Origin: Leptolyngbya sp. O-77 | GTDB taxonomy: Bacteria; Cyanobacteriota; Cyanobacteriia; Elainellales; Elainellaceae | Reading direction: 5' to 3' | NCBI RefSeq assembly: GCF_001548395.1 | Contig: NZ_AP017367.1 | Coordinates: 4,997,001 to 5,061,000, forward strand | Length of the DNA: 64,000 bases | In this document: positions 17,554 through 26,627 of the stretch, piece after piece | Layout: the number at the start of each line of letters is the position of its first letter | Numbering within the stretch: the stretch's first letter is position 1 | Program-made: the position numbers and the translations under genes | Notes under the pieces: generated by a model | The model's input: the letters and a program-made list of their open reading frames with translations, nothing else | What the model was told of the DNA's origin: nothing | The model's database searches: none

Positions 17554-17670
17554 TGGGGGGAGAGGCGGAAAAAATGAAGAATGAAGAACGAAAAACGAAA
17601 AACGGACACTCTTCGTTCTTCTCTCTTCGTTCTTCTCTCTTCGTTCTTTCCTCTTTCCCCCCTCCCTCGC
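17550..17670. repeat. Purine/pyrimidine GAAGAACGAA inverted tract
   Basis: ATGAAGAATGAAGAACGAAA...AACGG is followed by TCTTCGTTCTTCTCTC units repeated three times, so the two halves can pair as a long imperfect hairpin. It sits between two convergent genes and may end both. Related tracts are near 1560 and 47140. Confidence 0.55.
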
Positions 17671-17672
17671 CC

Positions 17673-18557
17673 TTAACCACCCGACTGCCGAATCTGCGCC
17701 AGCGTCTCGCGTATCCGGGGAAGCTGAAGGAACCGTCGGGTTTGCTCAATCAGGCGATCGCCCCACAGGTTTTCTCGCAAAAAGTCGATCTCGGCGTAGC
17801 GGTCGTCCAGGCTGAGGGCGGCTTCGCCAGTGGTCAGGGCTTCTTCCTGTTTGCCCTGCACAAACAGCGCCACTGCGACCGCAAGCTGCGGCTCGGCCTG
17901 GGTGCCGTCGATGGCGATCGCCTCGCGCCATTTCTCCAGCGCCCCGTCGATGTCGCCCATTTCATACAGCACCAGCCCGATGTTGTTGATGGACGGCCAA
18001 AAGTCTTCCTGAAGCTCGACCGACTTTTCGTAGCTCTCGATCGCGTTAGCGTATTGTTTTTGCATGTAGTAGGCATTGCCCAGGTCAAACCATGCGCCGG
18101 GTTCGTCGTCCTTGAGCGCCAGCCCCTTTCGCAGGTATTCCACCGAGCGGGCATAGTTTTCTGCACGGAAATAGGCTGTGCCCAGGGCAAATAAAATCGC
18201 CGGATCTTCCCGGCTGAGCGATTCGGCCTTGAGCAAAGGGGCGATCGCCTTCTCACCCTGACCCACTTGCAGATACAGGCTGCCCAGCAGCGCCCACACC
18301 TGCCCGTTCTGGGGCACAAGCTGCGTCGCCAACTGCGCCCGAATCAGCGCCAGCTCATATTGCTGAAACTGCGCGAGTTGCGCCGCCTCCTGGGCCAGAC
18401 TTAGCCCTTGCTGCTCCATCCGGGCATAGTCCAACTGGGGCACATGGGGAATCAACGCCTGGGCGATCGCCGGACGCGCCCAAAAGCCTGCGCCCAACGC
18501 CAACGGCAGAGCCAAGAGAGGAAAACGCTTCAACACAATCAATTTCAGCTTTAGCAA
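17673..18557 (-). CDS. Exported tetratricopeptide-repeat protein
   Basis: 294 residues. The N-terminus MLKLKLIVLKRFPLLALPLA...GFWARPAIAQA fits a signal peptide with an AxA cleavage site. The mature part has at least five TPR units between about residues 55 and 235, for example YELALIRAQLATQLVPQNGQ, AIAPLLKAESLSREDPAILF, SVEYLRKGLALKDDEPGAWF and AIESYEKSVELQEDFWPSIN. A C-terminal helical region follows. TPR proteins scaffold complexes, and the partner is unknown. It is encoded alone, with an IS1-family element about 80 bases upstream of its start, which could have replaced or altered its promoter. Confidence 0.85.
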   Translation of the reverse strand: MLKLKLIVLKRFPLLALPLALGAGFWARPAIAQALIPHVPQLDYARMEQQGLSLAQEAAQLAQFQQYELALIRAQLATQLVPQNGQVWALLGSLYLQVGQGEKAIAPLLKAESLSREDPAILFALGTAYFRAENYARSVEYLRKGLALKDDEPGAWFDLGNAYYMQKQYANAIESYEKSVELQEDFWPSINNIGLVLYEMGDIDGALEKWREAIAIDGTQAEPQLAVAVALFVQGKQEEALTTGEAALSLDDRYAEIDFLRENLWGDRLIEQTRRFLQLPRIRETLAQIRQSGG

Positions 18558-18634
18558 GGTTTAATTCCAGCACTATCGTTAAATACTGAGCATAGCTTAG
18601 ACGATGACTCGACAAATCGCCAAAATAAATCGCC

Positions 18635-18777
18635 GGTAGTGCCTTTTAATAAAGGACGGAGAAAATTAGGAGTCGATATTATAGAGCAGCCCTGATTGTG
18701 TACCCACTCACGAACTTGATCCATCATGAAGCCGTATCTCCTCTGCCCGAGCTGTGATTCCGATGACATCATGAAAA
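18635..18777 (+). mobile_element. IS1-family end fragment (143 bp)
   Basis: It begins GGTAGTGCCTTTTAATAAAG and runs through the insA start (MKPYLLCPSCDSDDIMK) to CATGAAAA. It is the exact inverted counterpart of 19501-19643, with about one difference (TATTATAG against TATCATAG). It is therefore a truncated second copy in the opposite orientation, cut where the complete element begins. Confidence 0.85.
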
Positions 18778-19643
18778 GGTAGTGCCATTAGGTAAAGGAT
18801 GGGGAAAAATCAGTTGTTTGCTCTCGTTGCAGTTTCTCTCGAATCTTTTGGTTGTAGTGATGGATGAAGTTCCAAATCGCCCCAATGTGATTTTCGAGCT
18901 TCTTTGAAAATGACAAACTCCGTCGCACTAACCGGGAGATGCGCTGGCGCAACGTATTATTTAATCGCTCAATATGACTCGTTAAACCCGAATCTTTATC
19001 CACTGCAAAATGCCGTTTACTGGGCAGTACACTCCTATAAGCCTCCCAATGGTCGGTGTAAATCCGTGCATACTGACGGTATTGACGAGGTAGAGACTGC
19101 CATAACGCTTGTGCCGATTGAGCAGAACGGTTTCCCACATGACACCCGATAATTTCACGGCTTGCTCTATCAATCGCCAGCCAGCCCCAGTGTTTGTTGC
19201 CCTTCTCATCCACAAATGAGCACAACTCATCCATCTGCACCACCAGTCGGCACGTTGGTTTGGCAACCACCTCCGCTTGCTGAGGTACCTCGGCATAGCT
19301 AGCATTCACGTACTGTTGCAACCAACTCTCGGACAATTGCAGCACCCGGGCAATGCCAGCAAGGGGAATGCGTTCGAGCGCATGCAATCAATCAGCGCAC
19401 AGGTGTCCTTGTCTTTCGGTTTCCATTGAGGATTCTCCACAAACTGACGACCACAATCGCGACATTTATAGTTTTGTTTGCCCCGACGAAGTTGTGCCAT
19501 TTTTCATGATGTCATCGGAATCACAGCTCGGGCAGAGGAGATACGGCTTCATGATGGATCAAGTTCGTGAGTGGGTACACAATCAGGGCTGCTCTATGAT
19601 ATCGACTCCTAATTTTCTCCGTCCTTTATTAAAAGGCACTACC
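18778..19643 (-). mobile_element. IS1-family element (866 bp)
   Basis: The ends are GGTAGTGCCATTAGGTAAAG (18778) and, inverted, GGTAGTGCCTTTTAATAAAG (19643 leftward), a typical IS1-family inverted repeat pair. I see no target duplication: the left flank is the fragment at 18635-18777 and the right flank is TGGTGCGG. This suggests insertion next to, or into, an older copy followed by loss of one side. The transposase is broken (see 18788). Confidence 0.85.
18788..19552 (-). pseudogene. IS1-family transposase, frameshifted
   Basis: It starts MKPYLLCPSCDSDDIMKNGTT with a CxxC zinc finger. One extra T in ACTTCGTCGG breaks the frame before RRGKQNYKCRDCGRQFVENPQW. A second break, apparently one base missing, lies in ATTGATTGCATGCG, after which ERIPLAGIARVLQLSESWLQ continues. 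The catalytic half is complete, with VVQMDELCSFVDEKG, WGWLAIDRASREIIGCHVG, IYTDHWEAY and the conserved SHIERLNNTLRQRISRLVRR. The second break is at the usual InsA/InsB' border region but does not show the A-run of enteric IS1. Probably inactive as read. Confidence 0.8.
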
Positions 19644-19774
19644 TGGTGCGGCTAGATTATCTGTGGCTAGATTTAGAAGTAGACTGGTTGGTAAGAAATT
19701 AATTGGCAAATTGGCAAATTGCCAAGATTTTCAGCCACTCCCAGTCAAGAACTTGCGACCGACCCCAATGCCCT

Positions 19775-19990
19775 ATGCAAGCCGCCGACACATCCGATAG
19801 TTTTCAAAAAGCAGTCCTAGAGCGTCTGGACACCCTCAAGGCAGAGGTAGACGGACTCAAGCAAGAACTGAGCCAGACGAACGTGCGCGTGGAGGCCTAC
19901 CAAAAGGCATCGAATCAGGTGGTGAATCTGGCGTTTGGGCTGATTGCAACGGCAACGCTGACGATTATTGTCAGCACGGTTTTGCGATAG
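19775..19990 (+). CDS. Small coiled-coil protein with C-terminal membrane helix
   Basis: 71 residues starting MQAADTSDSFQKAVLERLDT. Residues 8-45 form a heptad-rich coiled coil (LDTLKAEVDGLKQELSQTNV). Residues about 48-69 form a transmembrane helix (VVNLAFGLIATATLTIIVST). The layout matches many small tail-anchored cyanobacterial proteins of unknown role. I chose the ATG at 19775 since the upstream in-frame residues lack protein character. It converges on the O-antigen ligase-like gene 18 bases away. Confidence 0.6.
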   Translation: MQAADTSDSFQKAVLERLDTLKAEVDGLKQELSQTNVRVEAYQKASNQVVNLAFGLIATATLTIIVSTVLR

Positions 19991-20008
19991 GAAGCCAGCG
20001 AGAGAACG

Positions 20009-21415
20009 CTAGGGTAGAGGCGAGGAATGGGCTGATCTCTTGGCAGCAAAACTAAAAATTCCTGCTAGCAGCACCCAGTTCAGCACGTTGACCCGCGAAT
20101 CGTATAGCGGCACGTCGAACAGCGCAAAGCCAACGCTGCTGAAGAAGCCTAGGAGATAGCCGAACAGAATGCCGCGCTCTGGGGCTTGGAAGTTTTGAGA
20201 CAAAAATTGCCGCACGCCCCGCGCACAGATCCGCCCCACCAGCAGCGTCAGCAGCAGCATTGCCGGAATGCCTGCCTCCACGGCCAGGGTCAGCCACAGA
20301 TTGTGGGCATGGGAGATGTCCTGAAAATCTGACAGCGCCATCAGGTCGGGCGTGAGGTACTGCGGATACACCAGCTTGTAGTTGCCCAGACCCCAGCCGA
20401 GCCAGGGATGGCCGCCAATCATCTGCACTGCTGCGCCCCAGAGTTTCACTCGCGGATCGTCGGCCCAGGTGGATAAGTCGAGCGATCGCCCGCCAATGCC
20501 AATCACCGCTGCTCCACCGATTAGGACGACTAGCCCACCCAGCGCCGCCGCTACCGTTTTCCAGCTCGACCGCGCCACCATCAGCGCAAAGCATAGCAGT
20601 TGCAACACCGCCAGCAGCAGGGCATTGCGAGAGCCTGAGCAAAAAATGCCCAGCAGGTTGAGCAAGGTCGCGCCGGAAATCAAACGCAGGGGAACAGACT
20701 GGAGGGCCTCTGCCCCAGCGTTTTGTGCGTCGGGTTGGTGGTTTGACCAAACGGACTCTGCGGAGTCTGGCAGACTGTGTGGCACAACGGCCCGATCCAG
20801 CGCCAGCCGATAGAGGATCAGCCCCAACCCCAGCGCCATCACCAGCACCAAAAAGCTGCCCATCGCATTGGGATGTTCGAACATCACCATTGCCCGACCC
20901 TTGTGGGGGGCGGAACGAATCCAGCGAAACAGCGGAAAATGCCGCCACCAAACGGGCATTCGGGGAATTTTGATGATATATTCCACCAGGCTGATCAGGT
21001 TGATGGGAATGGCAACCAGAACCAACCCCAGCGCAATCTGGGCAAGCCGTTCAACGCGGTTCAACAAGTACGGCAGAATGGCGAAAAACAGGAAGTAGGG
21101 CAAAAAATTCGCCAGTTGCAGCAGCGCTTCGCCCCGGTCGTAAGCAAATACCGCACTCAGCAGCAGCAGCCCGCTCAGCAGCAGCAATCCGCCGCCTGTA
21201 AACCTGTCTAGCCCCGCCCGCCGAAACCGCCGCCATAGCCGCGCCGTCACGGCCACCATGCCCAGCAGCCCCACGTAGGAGACGTAGGGCATCGCCATCA
21301 GGCTGACCCAAAATAGATGCCATACAGAGTTCCATACAGAGTTCCATAGAGAGCGCAGGGAGCGCGATCGCCCCCAAAACCGCATTGGTTCGCGCCTGGC
21401 TCTCTGTCCTGCCAC
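20009..21415 (-). CDS. O-antigen ligase/polymerase-like membrane protein
   Basis: 468 residues with about ten to twelve transmembrane segments, for example GGLLLLSGLLLLSAVFA, FLPYFLFFAILPYLL and IALGLVLVAIPINLI, and a large loop with MFEHPNAMGSFLVLVMAL and the late motif HAHNLWLTLAVEAGIPAML, where the His is conserved in the WaaL/Wzy superfamily. It probably joins or polymerises surface glycan on undecaprenyl carriers at the outer face of the inner membrane; the IctB-type cyanobacterial proteins belong to the same superfamily, so the function is not certain. GTG start one base after the upstream transferase stop, so the two are co-transcribed. The N-terminus carries a short NSVW duplication. 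Confidence 0.8.
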   Translation of the reverse strand: MAGQRARREPMRFWGRSRSLRSLWNSVWNSVWHLFWVSLMAMPYVSYVGLLGMVAVTARLWRRFRRAGLDRFTGGGLLLLSGLLLLSAVFAYDRGEALLQLANFLPYFLFFAILPYLLNRVERLAQIALGLVLVAIPINLISLVEYIIKIPRMPVWWRHFPLFRWIRSAPHKGRAMVMFEHPNAMGSFLVLVMALGLGLILYRLALDRAVVPHSLPDSAESVWSNHQPDAQNAGAEALQSVPLRLISGATLLNLLGIFCSGSRNALLLAVLQLLCFALMVARSSWKTVAAALGGLVVLIGGAAVIGIGGRSLDLSTWADDPRVKLWGAAVQMIGGHPWLGWGLGNYKLVYPQYLTPDLMALSDFQDISHAHNLWLTLAVEAGIPAMLLLTLLVGRICARGVRQFLSQNFQAPERGILFGYLLGFFSSVGFALFDVPLYDSRVNVLNWVLLAGIFSFAAKRSAHSSPLP

Positions 21416-21416
21416 G

Positions 21417-22859
21417 TCAGTACGCCCCTTCGCCCGACAGCACCACCCACACCGTCCGCATCAGGATATACAAATCCAGCCATACCGACCAGTTGCGGAC
21501 GTAGTAGGCATCCAGATTCACCCGCTCTTTATAGGACAAATTGTTGCGCCCCGACACCTGCCACAGCCCCGTCAACCCCGGCGTGACCTTTGTATACAGG
21601 GCAAATTTTTCGCCATAGCGCGGAATCTCCTCATCCACAATCGGGCGCGGCCCCACCAGGCTCATTTCGCCGCGCAGGATATTCCAAAGCTGGGGCAATT
21701 CATCCAGGCTGGTCTGTCGCAAAAACCGCCCGACGCGGGTAACCCGCGGATCGCGGCGCAGCTTGTGATCCCGTTCCCAGGAGCGGCGCAGCTTGGGGTG
21801 AGCGTCCAGATAATCCTGCAAAACCTGGTCGGCGTTTTGCACCATCGAGCGAAATTTCCACGCCTTAAAGGGTTCGCCGTTTTGCCCGATGCGGGTTTGC
21901 CCGTAGAAGATGGGGCCGGGCGAATCGAGCCGAATTAGCACCGCAATCAGGATGATAAACGGCAGCACCAGCAGCCCGCCAAACAGGGTAATGACGCGAT
22001 CGAGCGCAAACTTGACCAGGCGCGGCCCTGGCAAGAGCAACTGCTGCCGCACCTCTAGTCCCAAAATGCCGCCCATGTCCCGCGCTTCGACCCAGAGGCT
22101 AGAAAAGTCGAATAAATCGGGAATCACCAGCAGGTGGGCAAAGGTTTGGGTGTGCTGCTCAATTACGTCTAACAAACGGACGCGGGGCACGCCGGGCATG
22201 GCCACAATGGCATAGGGAATGTGGCGCGATCGCGCGATGACGGGAGCCAGATCAATGCCGCCCATCACCGGAACCCCGTGCAGCGAGCCGTGCTTGGCGG
22301 GGTCGTCATCCAGCACCACCACCGGGCGCAGCCCAATGCGGGGTCGCTTTTGCAGCGTCCGCACGACCATTTCGCCCGTCTTGCCTGCGCCCAGCACCAC
22401 TACCGGGTAGCCCCACCAGCGCTTGCGGGCAAACCAGTGCCGCGTGAGCGATCGCCCAATCAGCACCAGCACGATAGACAACAGCCACGCCATCACAAAA
22501 ATGCCGCGTGAGTAGACCTCACCGCTCTGCCGCAAAAAAATCGTCACACCCAGCAGAAAATACACCAGGCTCGTGCCAATGGTGACGCAGCGAAACTCAT
22601 CAATGGGACTCTGAGCCACACCAGGATACAGCCCAATTGCGGCATACACGACCACAAACAGTCCCATCAGTGGCAGCAGTTGCCAGTAGAGGATCGGCTG
22701 AAACTTGCCATCGAGAAACCAGCGCAAATAGACGCTAATTGTTCCTGCCAGACTCAGCATTAGCAAATCAGAGCCAATCATTCCCACCAGCGTTGGAACG
22801 GTGCGGGTGGAAATGCTCAAAGCAGATAGCGCCGGACGTAGGGTTCGGTTAAGTTGCAT
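21417..22859 (-). CDS. Undecaprenyl-phosphate sugar phosphotransferase (WbaP/WcaJ type)
   Basis: 480 residues. The N-terminal third has about five membrane helices (LLMLSLAGTISVYLRWFLDG, WQLLPLMGLFVVVYAAIGLY and others). A Rossmann-like middle domain follows (VVLGAGKTGEMVVRTL). The C-terminal catalytic domain begins with a re-entrant helix (LFGGLLVLPFIILIAVLIRL) and contains PGPIFYGQTRIGQNGEPFKA WKFRSM-type motifs, DELPQLWNILRGEMSLVGPR and GLTGLWQVSGRNNLSY. It transfers a sugar phosphate to undecaprenyl phosphate to begin repeat-unit synthesis; galactose and glucose are both possible. First gene of the pair with the ligase-like gene. Confidence 0.9.
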   Translation of the reverse strand: MQLNRTLRPALSALSISTRTVPTLVGMIGSDLLMLSLAGTISVYLRWFLDGKFQPILYWQLLPLMGLFVVVYAAIGLYPGVAQSPIDEFRCVTIGTSLVYFLLGVTIFLRQSGEVYSRGIFVMAWLLSIVLVLIGRSLTRHWFARKRWWGYPVVVLGAGKTGEMVVRTLQKRPRIGLRPVVVLDDDPAKHGSLHGVPVMGGIDLAPVIARSRHIPYAIVAMPGVPRVRLLDVIEQHTQTFAHLLVIPDLFDFSSLWVEARDMGGILGLEVRQQLLLPGPRLVKFALDRVITLFGGLLVLPFIILIAVLIRLDSPGPIFYGQTRIGQNGEPFKAWKFRSMVQNADQVLQDYLDAHPKLRRSWERDHKLRRDPRVTRVGRFLRQTSLDELPQLWNILRGEMSLVGPRPIVDEEIPRYGEKFALYTKVTPGLTGLWQVSGRNNLSYKERVNLDAYYVRNWSVWLDLYILMRTVWVVLSGEGAY

Positions 22860-22904
22860 TGCGTTCCGTTACTCCTCACGCTACTACTTTAGGGGATCTT
22901 TACC

Positions 22905-24014
22905 TCATCCCCGCTGAAATTTTGCCCACTGCTGGTCTACAAATTGCGCTAGCTCGGCACGAAAGCGATCTGGGGTAAATCGTTCGGCATTTTGGCGTGA
23001 GTCGTCGGGGCAGAAATGAAAATCCCCCGCTTCGAGCGATCGCACGGCTTTGACGATCGCCGCCACCGTCTGTTCCGGCATCAGAATCCCTGTTTTGCCA
23101 GGAACGACTGTCTCCGCCGCGCCGCCGCGCCCATAGCCAATGACAGGCGCACCCGCCGCCTGCGCTTCTACCATCGCAATGCCAAAGTCTTCCTCGGCCG
23201 GATAAACAAACGCCTTGCAGCGCTGCATGTGGTCGCGCACCACGTCGTCGGGCTGTCGGCCCAATAGACGCACCGTGGGCCCCGCCAGTGCCGCCACGCG
23301 CCGAAATTCTGACCCGTCGCCAATCACCACCAGCGGCAAGCCCAGTTGCGTAAATGCTTCCACCACCAAATCCACTCGCTTGTAAGGCACAAATCGCGAC
23401 AGCGTAAAGTAAAAGTCTTCCCGCTTTTCCTCCGGCGAAAACTGATCCACCGCGACGGGCGGATAGATTACCCTGGCAGGCCGCCGATACGTTTTCCAAA
23501 TTCGACGAGCCACAAACCGGGAATTTGCAATGAAATGATCGACGCGATTGGCACAGGCAACATCCCACAGGCGCAGGTAATGGAGAATCCCCTGGGCGAT
23601 CGCCGCCTTGGGTCCCCGCAGCCGAGCTTCCTGAAAATACTGCTGCTGCATTTCCCAGGCATAGCGGATGGGCGTATGCACATAGCTAATGTGGAGCTGG
23701 TCGGCGCGGGTGATCACGCCCTTGGCCACAGCATGATGGCTCGACAAAATCACGTCGTAGGGCGACAGGTCAAACTGCTCGATTGCCAGCGGCATCAGCG
23801 GCAGATAGGCCCGAAAGCGCGGATTGGCAAACGGCAGATGCTGCAAAAACGAAGTCGTTACCGGGCGGTGCTGAATAAAAAAGCGCAGATCCTCCGGCAA
23901 AAAATCCACCAGGCTAAACAAATCAGCTTTGGGATAAAGCTGCAACATCTGCTCGCACACCCGCTCCGACCCGGCATAGGTGACCAGCCACTCATGGACA
24001 ACGGCGATCTTCAT
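22905..24014 (-). CDS. Glycosyltransferase family 4 protein
   Basis: 369 residues, GT-B fold. Start MKIAVVHEWLVTYAGSERVC, chosen over an upstream GTG/ATG because it is the usual family N-terminus. The acceptor domain has YDVILSSHHAVAKGV. The donor domain has VDQFSPEEKREDFYFTLSRF, PLVVIGDGSEFRRV, VRLLGRQPDDVVRDHMQRCK and the E-x7-E motif in FVYPAEEDFGIAMVEAQAAG. It probably adds a nucleotide-sugar-derived residue to the lipid-linked repeat unit started by the adjacent WbaP-like enzyme, 45 bases downstream. The nucleotide sugar is not predictable. Confidence 0.85.
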   Translation of the reverse strand: MKIAVVHEWLVTYAGSERVCEQMLQLYPKADLFSLVDFLPEDLRFFIQHRPVTTSFLQHLPFANPRFRAYLPLMPLAIEQFDLSPYDVILSSHHAVAKGVITRADQLHISYVHTPIRYAWEMQQQYFQEARLRGPKAAIAQGILHYLRLWDVACANRVDHFIANSRFVARRIWKTYRRPARVIYPPVAVDQFSPEEKREDFYFTLSRFVPYKRVDLVVEAFTQLGLPLVVIGDGSEFRRVAALAGPTVRLLGRQPDDVVRDHMQRCKAFVYPAEEDFGIAMVEAQAAGAPVIGYGRGGAAETVVPGKTGILMPEQTVAAIVKAVRSLEAGDFHFCPDDSRQNAERFTPDRFRAELAQFVDQQWAKFQRG

Positions 24015-24328
24015 GGCACAGTCTTGGGCGCGGGATAAATCATGGGGTCTGGGCGTGGCGTGGTTTGAATCGGTGTGCAAGGGGCTGGCTCGACAGGTTT
24101 CGCGATGCGCGTTCTCCTTCTCTCCACCGACCCACTACACCCAGAGACGTAGCGCCTTAGAGTAGAGTATTATCATGCATCGAGTGTGAATAATTGCAAA
24201 TTGCACCCGTCCCAACCCAGCAGGCTGCCCCAACAGAAACCGGAAGAAACCGGACACAAAGCCAGCGGCTAGGAAGATTGTAGACAGCGAGTGTGGCGTT
24301 TGAATGAGGAGCGTTTTGGCCTGAGCCT

Positions 24329-25144
24329 ATGGCAACACTGAAACCAATTCGACAGCGGGGTGTGAAGTTCGCCTTCAACCAGCACCAGCTCGAAAACTAC
24401 CGCGATCTACTGCTCGTTCTGTTTCAAAAAGAATTTAAAGTCCGCTATAAGGGCAAGTTTCTGGGCTATCTCTGGTCAATTGCCAGCCCGTTGGCCTTTG
24501 CGATGGTTTATTACATCGCCTTCAGCGGCATCATGCGAGTGGCGGTAGAAGGTTATCCGCTGATTCTGGTGTCGGGGCTGTTTCCCTGGCAGTGGTTTCA
24601 AAACTCGGTCGGTTCTGCGCCCAACCTGTTTGTGGGCAATGCCAGCCTGATCAAAAAGCTCAACTTTCCGCGCAATATTCTTTCACTGTCCACCATTCTG
24701 AATCACATGGTGCATTTCTTACTGTCGCTGCCTGTGATTCTCATTTTTATGGTGATTTATGGCAAATCGCCGACGCTGGCGTGGCTCTATGGGCTGCCCG
24801 TAATGATGGTGGTTCAGCTTTTTACCGTCTATGGACTGGCGCTGGTGCTGGCAACGCTCAATCTGTTTTTGCGAGACATTGAGCGGCTGACGCAAATCGT
24901 GATGACCTTCGTATTTTATTTTACGCCGATTATTTTCACGGCGGATATGATTCCAGAGCGATTTCGCCCGCTGATTCCGCTGAATCCGGCCGCGCCGCTG
25001 ATGATCAACTGGCGAAACCTGTTTCTCCACGGCTACATCGATGGACATTATCTGCTGATCAGCGCAGGCTATGCGGTGGCGTTCTTTATCATCGGCACGC
25101 TGGTCTATCGCAAGCTCTCATGGAAGTTTGCGGAAGTGCTGTAG
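24329..25144 (+). CDS. Polysaccharide-export ABC transporter permease (Wzm-like)
   Basis: 271 residues with six membrane helices, ABC-2 type. Typical features are LLLVLFQKEFKVRYKGKFLG at the N-terminus, SGLFPWQWFQNSVGS, SLIKKLNFPRNILSLSTIL, the LFLRDIERLTQIVMTFVFYF motif near the fifth helix and PLIPLNPAAPLMINWRNL. It would carry lipid-linked O-antigen, capsule or teichoic-like polymer across the inner membrane. It needs an ATPase (Wzt/TagH), which is not next to it and is not found elsewhere in the window. It is transcribed away from the GT4 gene across a 314-base region that should contain both promoters. Confidence 0.85.
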   Translation: MATLKPIRQRGVKFAFNQHQLENYRDLLLVLFQKEFKVRYKGKFLGYLWSIASPLAFAMVYYIAFSGIMRVAVEGYPLILVSGLFPWQWFQNSVGSAPNLFVGNASLIKKLNFPRNILSLSTILNHMVHFLLSLPVILIFMVIYGKSPTLAWLYGLPVMMVVQLFTVYGLALVLATLNLFLRDIERLTQIVMTFVFYFTPIIFTADMIPERFRPLIPLNPAAPLMINWRNLFLHGYIDGHYLLISAGYAVAFFIIGTLVYRKLSWKFAEVL

Positions 25145-25203
25145 GCTATCCAAAATCGCCAATCCAAAACCCAAAATCCTAGAAAGTGGTGTTCAGTTGG
25201 CGC

Positions 25204-26424
25204 TTAGCGGAAGGTGGCGATCGCCCGTCCTGCCAGCCAGCCCGTCGTCCAGGCGCTTTGAAAATTAAAACCGCCCGTCACCCCGTCGATATCCAGAATT
25301 TCGCCTGCAAGATAGAGTCCGGGGCAGACTCGGCTTTCCATTGTCTTGAAATCCACTTGCTTGAGCGACACACCGCCACAGGTGACAAATTCATCTTTAA
25401 ACACGCCTTTGCCGGAAACCGCGTGCTGGCTCTGGGTCAGTTCTTGCAAGAGTCGGTTGAGCTGAGTTTTGGACAAATCGGCCCAGCGCTGGTCGGGCGA
25501 AATCTGAGCGCGATCGCCCAGATAGTTCCACAGGCGGCGTGGCAGGGGGATAGTCGGCGGTGCAGCGGCGCGAACGACCCGCTTGCCCCAGTCGGTTTTG
25601 GCTTGCTGCAAGATTTGCCGGACTTGCTCGGGCGATTGGGCGGGCAGCCAGTTGACCTGGGCGATCGCCCGATAGCCGCAGTCGTGCAGCGCCCTGGCTC
25701 CCCAGGCCGATAGTTTTAGCACGGCCGGCCCGCTCAGCCCCCAGTGCGTGACTAGCAGCGGCCCGGTTTGCGTTAGCGGCTTTTGGTCGGCAATTTTCAC
25801 TGTCACCTGCGCTGACTCAATGGACACACCCGCCAGTTCTCGCAGGGCTGGCTCTGGCACGTTGAAGGTAAACAGCGAGGGGACAGGCGGCTCCAGCGTG
25901 TGGCCGAGCTTCTGGGCAATGCGGTGGCCCTGAGGACTGTTGCCCGTGGCCAGCAAGAGGCGATCGCCCCGCAGCATTCCGCCCGTTCGCAACTGCACCC
26001 CAAAGCCCCGGTCATCGCGCACCACTGCCGTCACGGCAGCGCCCGTTTTCACCTGCACGCCCGCTGCCTCGGCCGTCCGCACCAGACAATCTACAATCGT
26101 CGCCGAGTCGTCTGTAGTGGGAAACATACGCCCGTCGGCCTCGGTTTTTAGCGCTACGCCGCGCCGCCGAAACCACGCCACCGTGTCTCGCGGCTGAAAC
26201 CGGGTAAAAGCTCCCCGCAGCGCCTTACCGCCTCGCGGATAGTGCTGCACCAGCGCCGCTGGGTCAAAGCAGGCATGGGTAACGTTGCAGCGGCCACCGC
26301 CGGAGATGCGGACTTTGCCCAGCGGCTCTCGCGCTGCCTCTAGCAGCGTCACGCGGGCCCGGGGACAAGCCTCGGCAGCGGCGATCGCCCCAAAGAAGCC
26401 CGCCGCGCCGCCGCCAATCACCAA
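25204..26424 (-). CDS. HI0933/BaiN-type flavoprotein (NAD(P)/FAD-dependent oxidoreductase)
   Basis: 406 residues. The N-terminal dinucleotide-binding motif is VIGGGAAGFFGAIAAAE. It is followed by the family hallmarks GKVRISGGGRCNVTHACFDP and GRMFPTTDDSATIVDCL, the mid-region LLLATGNSPQGHRIAQKLGH, the sequence THWGLSGPAVLKLSAW, and the C-terminal FAD motif GLYLAGEILDIDGVTGGFNF followed by QSAWTTGWLAGRAI. The reaction in vivo is not settled for the family. The start is awkward: no ATG is available upstream before a stop, so TTG at 26424 or GTG at 26421 must be used. It is transcribed away from the Uma2 genes. Confidence 0.85.
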   Translation of the reverse strand: MVIGGGAAGFFGAIAAAEACPRARVTLLEAAREPLGKVRISGGGRCNVTHACFDPAALVQHYPRGGKALRGAFTRFQPRDTVAWFRRRGVALKTEADGRMFPTTDDSATIVDCLVRTAEAAGVQVKTGAAVTAVVRDDRGFGVQLRTGGMLRGDRLLLATGNSPQGHRIAQKLGHTLEPPVPSLFTFNVPEPALRELAGVSIESAQVTVKIADQKPLTQTGPLLVTHWGLSGPAVLKLSAWGARALHDCGYRAIAQVNWLPAQSPEQVRQILQQAKTDWGKRVVRAAAPPTIPLPRRLWNYLGDRAQISPDQRWADLSKTQLNRLLQELTQSQHAVSGKGVFKDEFVTCGGVSLKQVDFKTMESRVCPGLYLAGEILDIDGVTGGFNFQSAWTTGWLAGRAIATFR

Positions 26425-26627
26425 AATCGTAGGAGATGTAGGAGTAGAAGAAATAGAAGAAATAACTGAGTCAGCCCAAAGAGGACGAAGATTAGTGTAT
26501 CGCTATGGGGCAAAGATCAGGGAACGGGCTTAGCCGCTTGGGTCAGACTCGGTTTTTGCTCGACGCAAAAGTCAAATACCCTATGATCGAAGACATTCGA
26601 GCGCTGCGACCACTGGAGGCGATCGCC

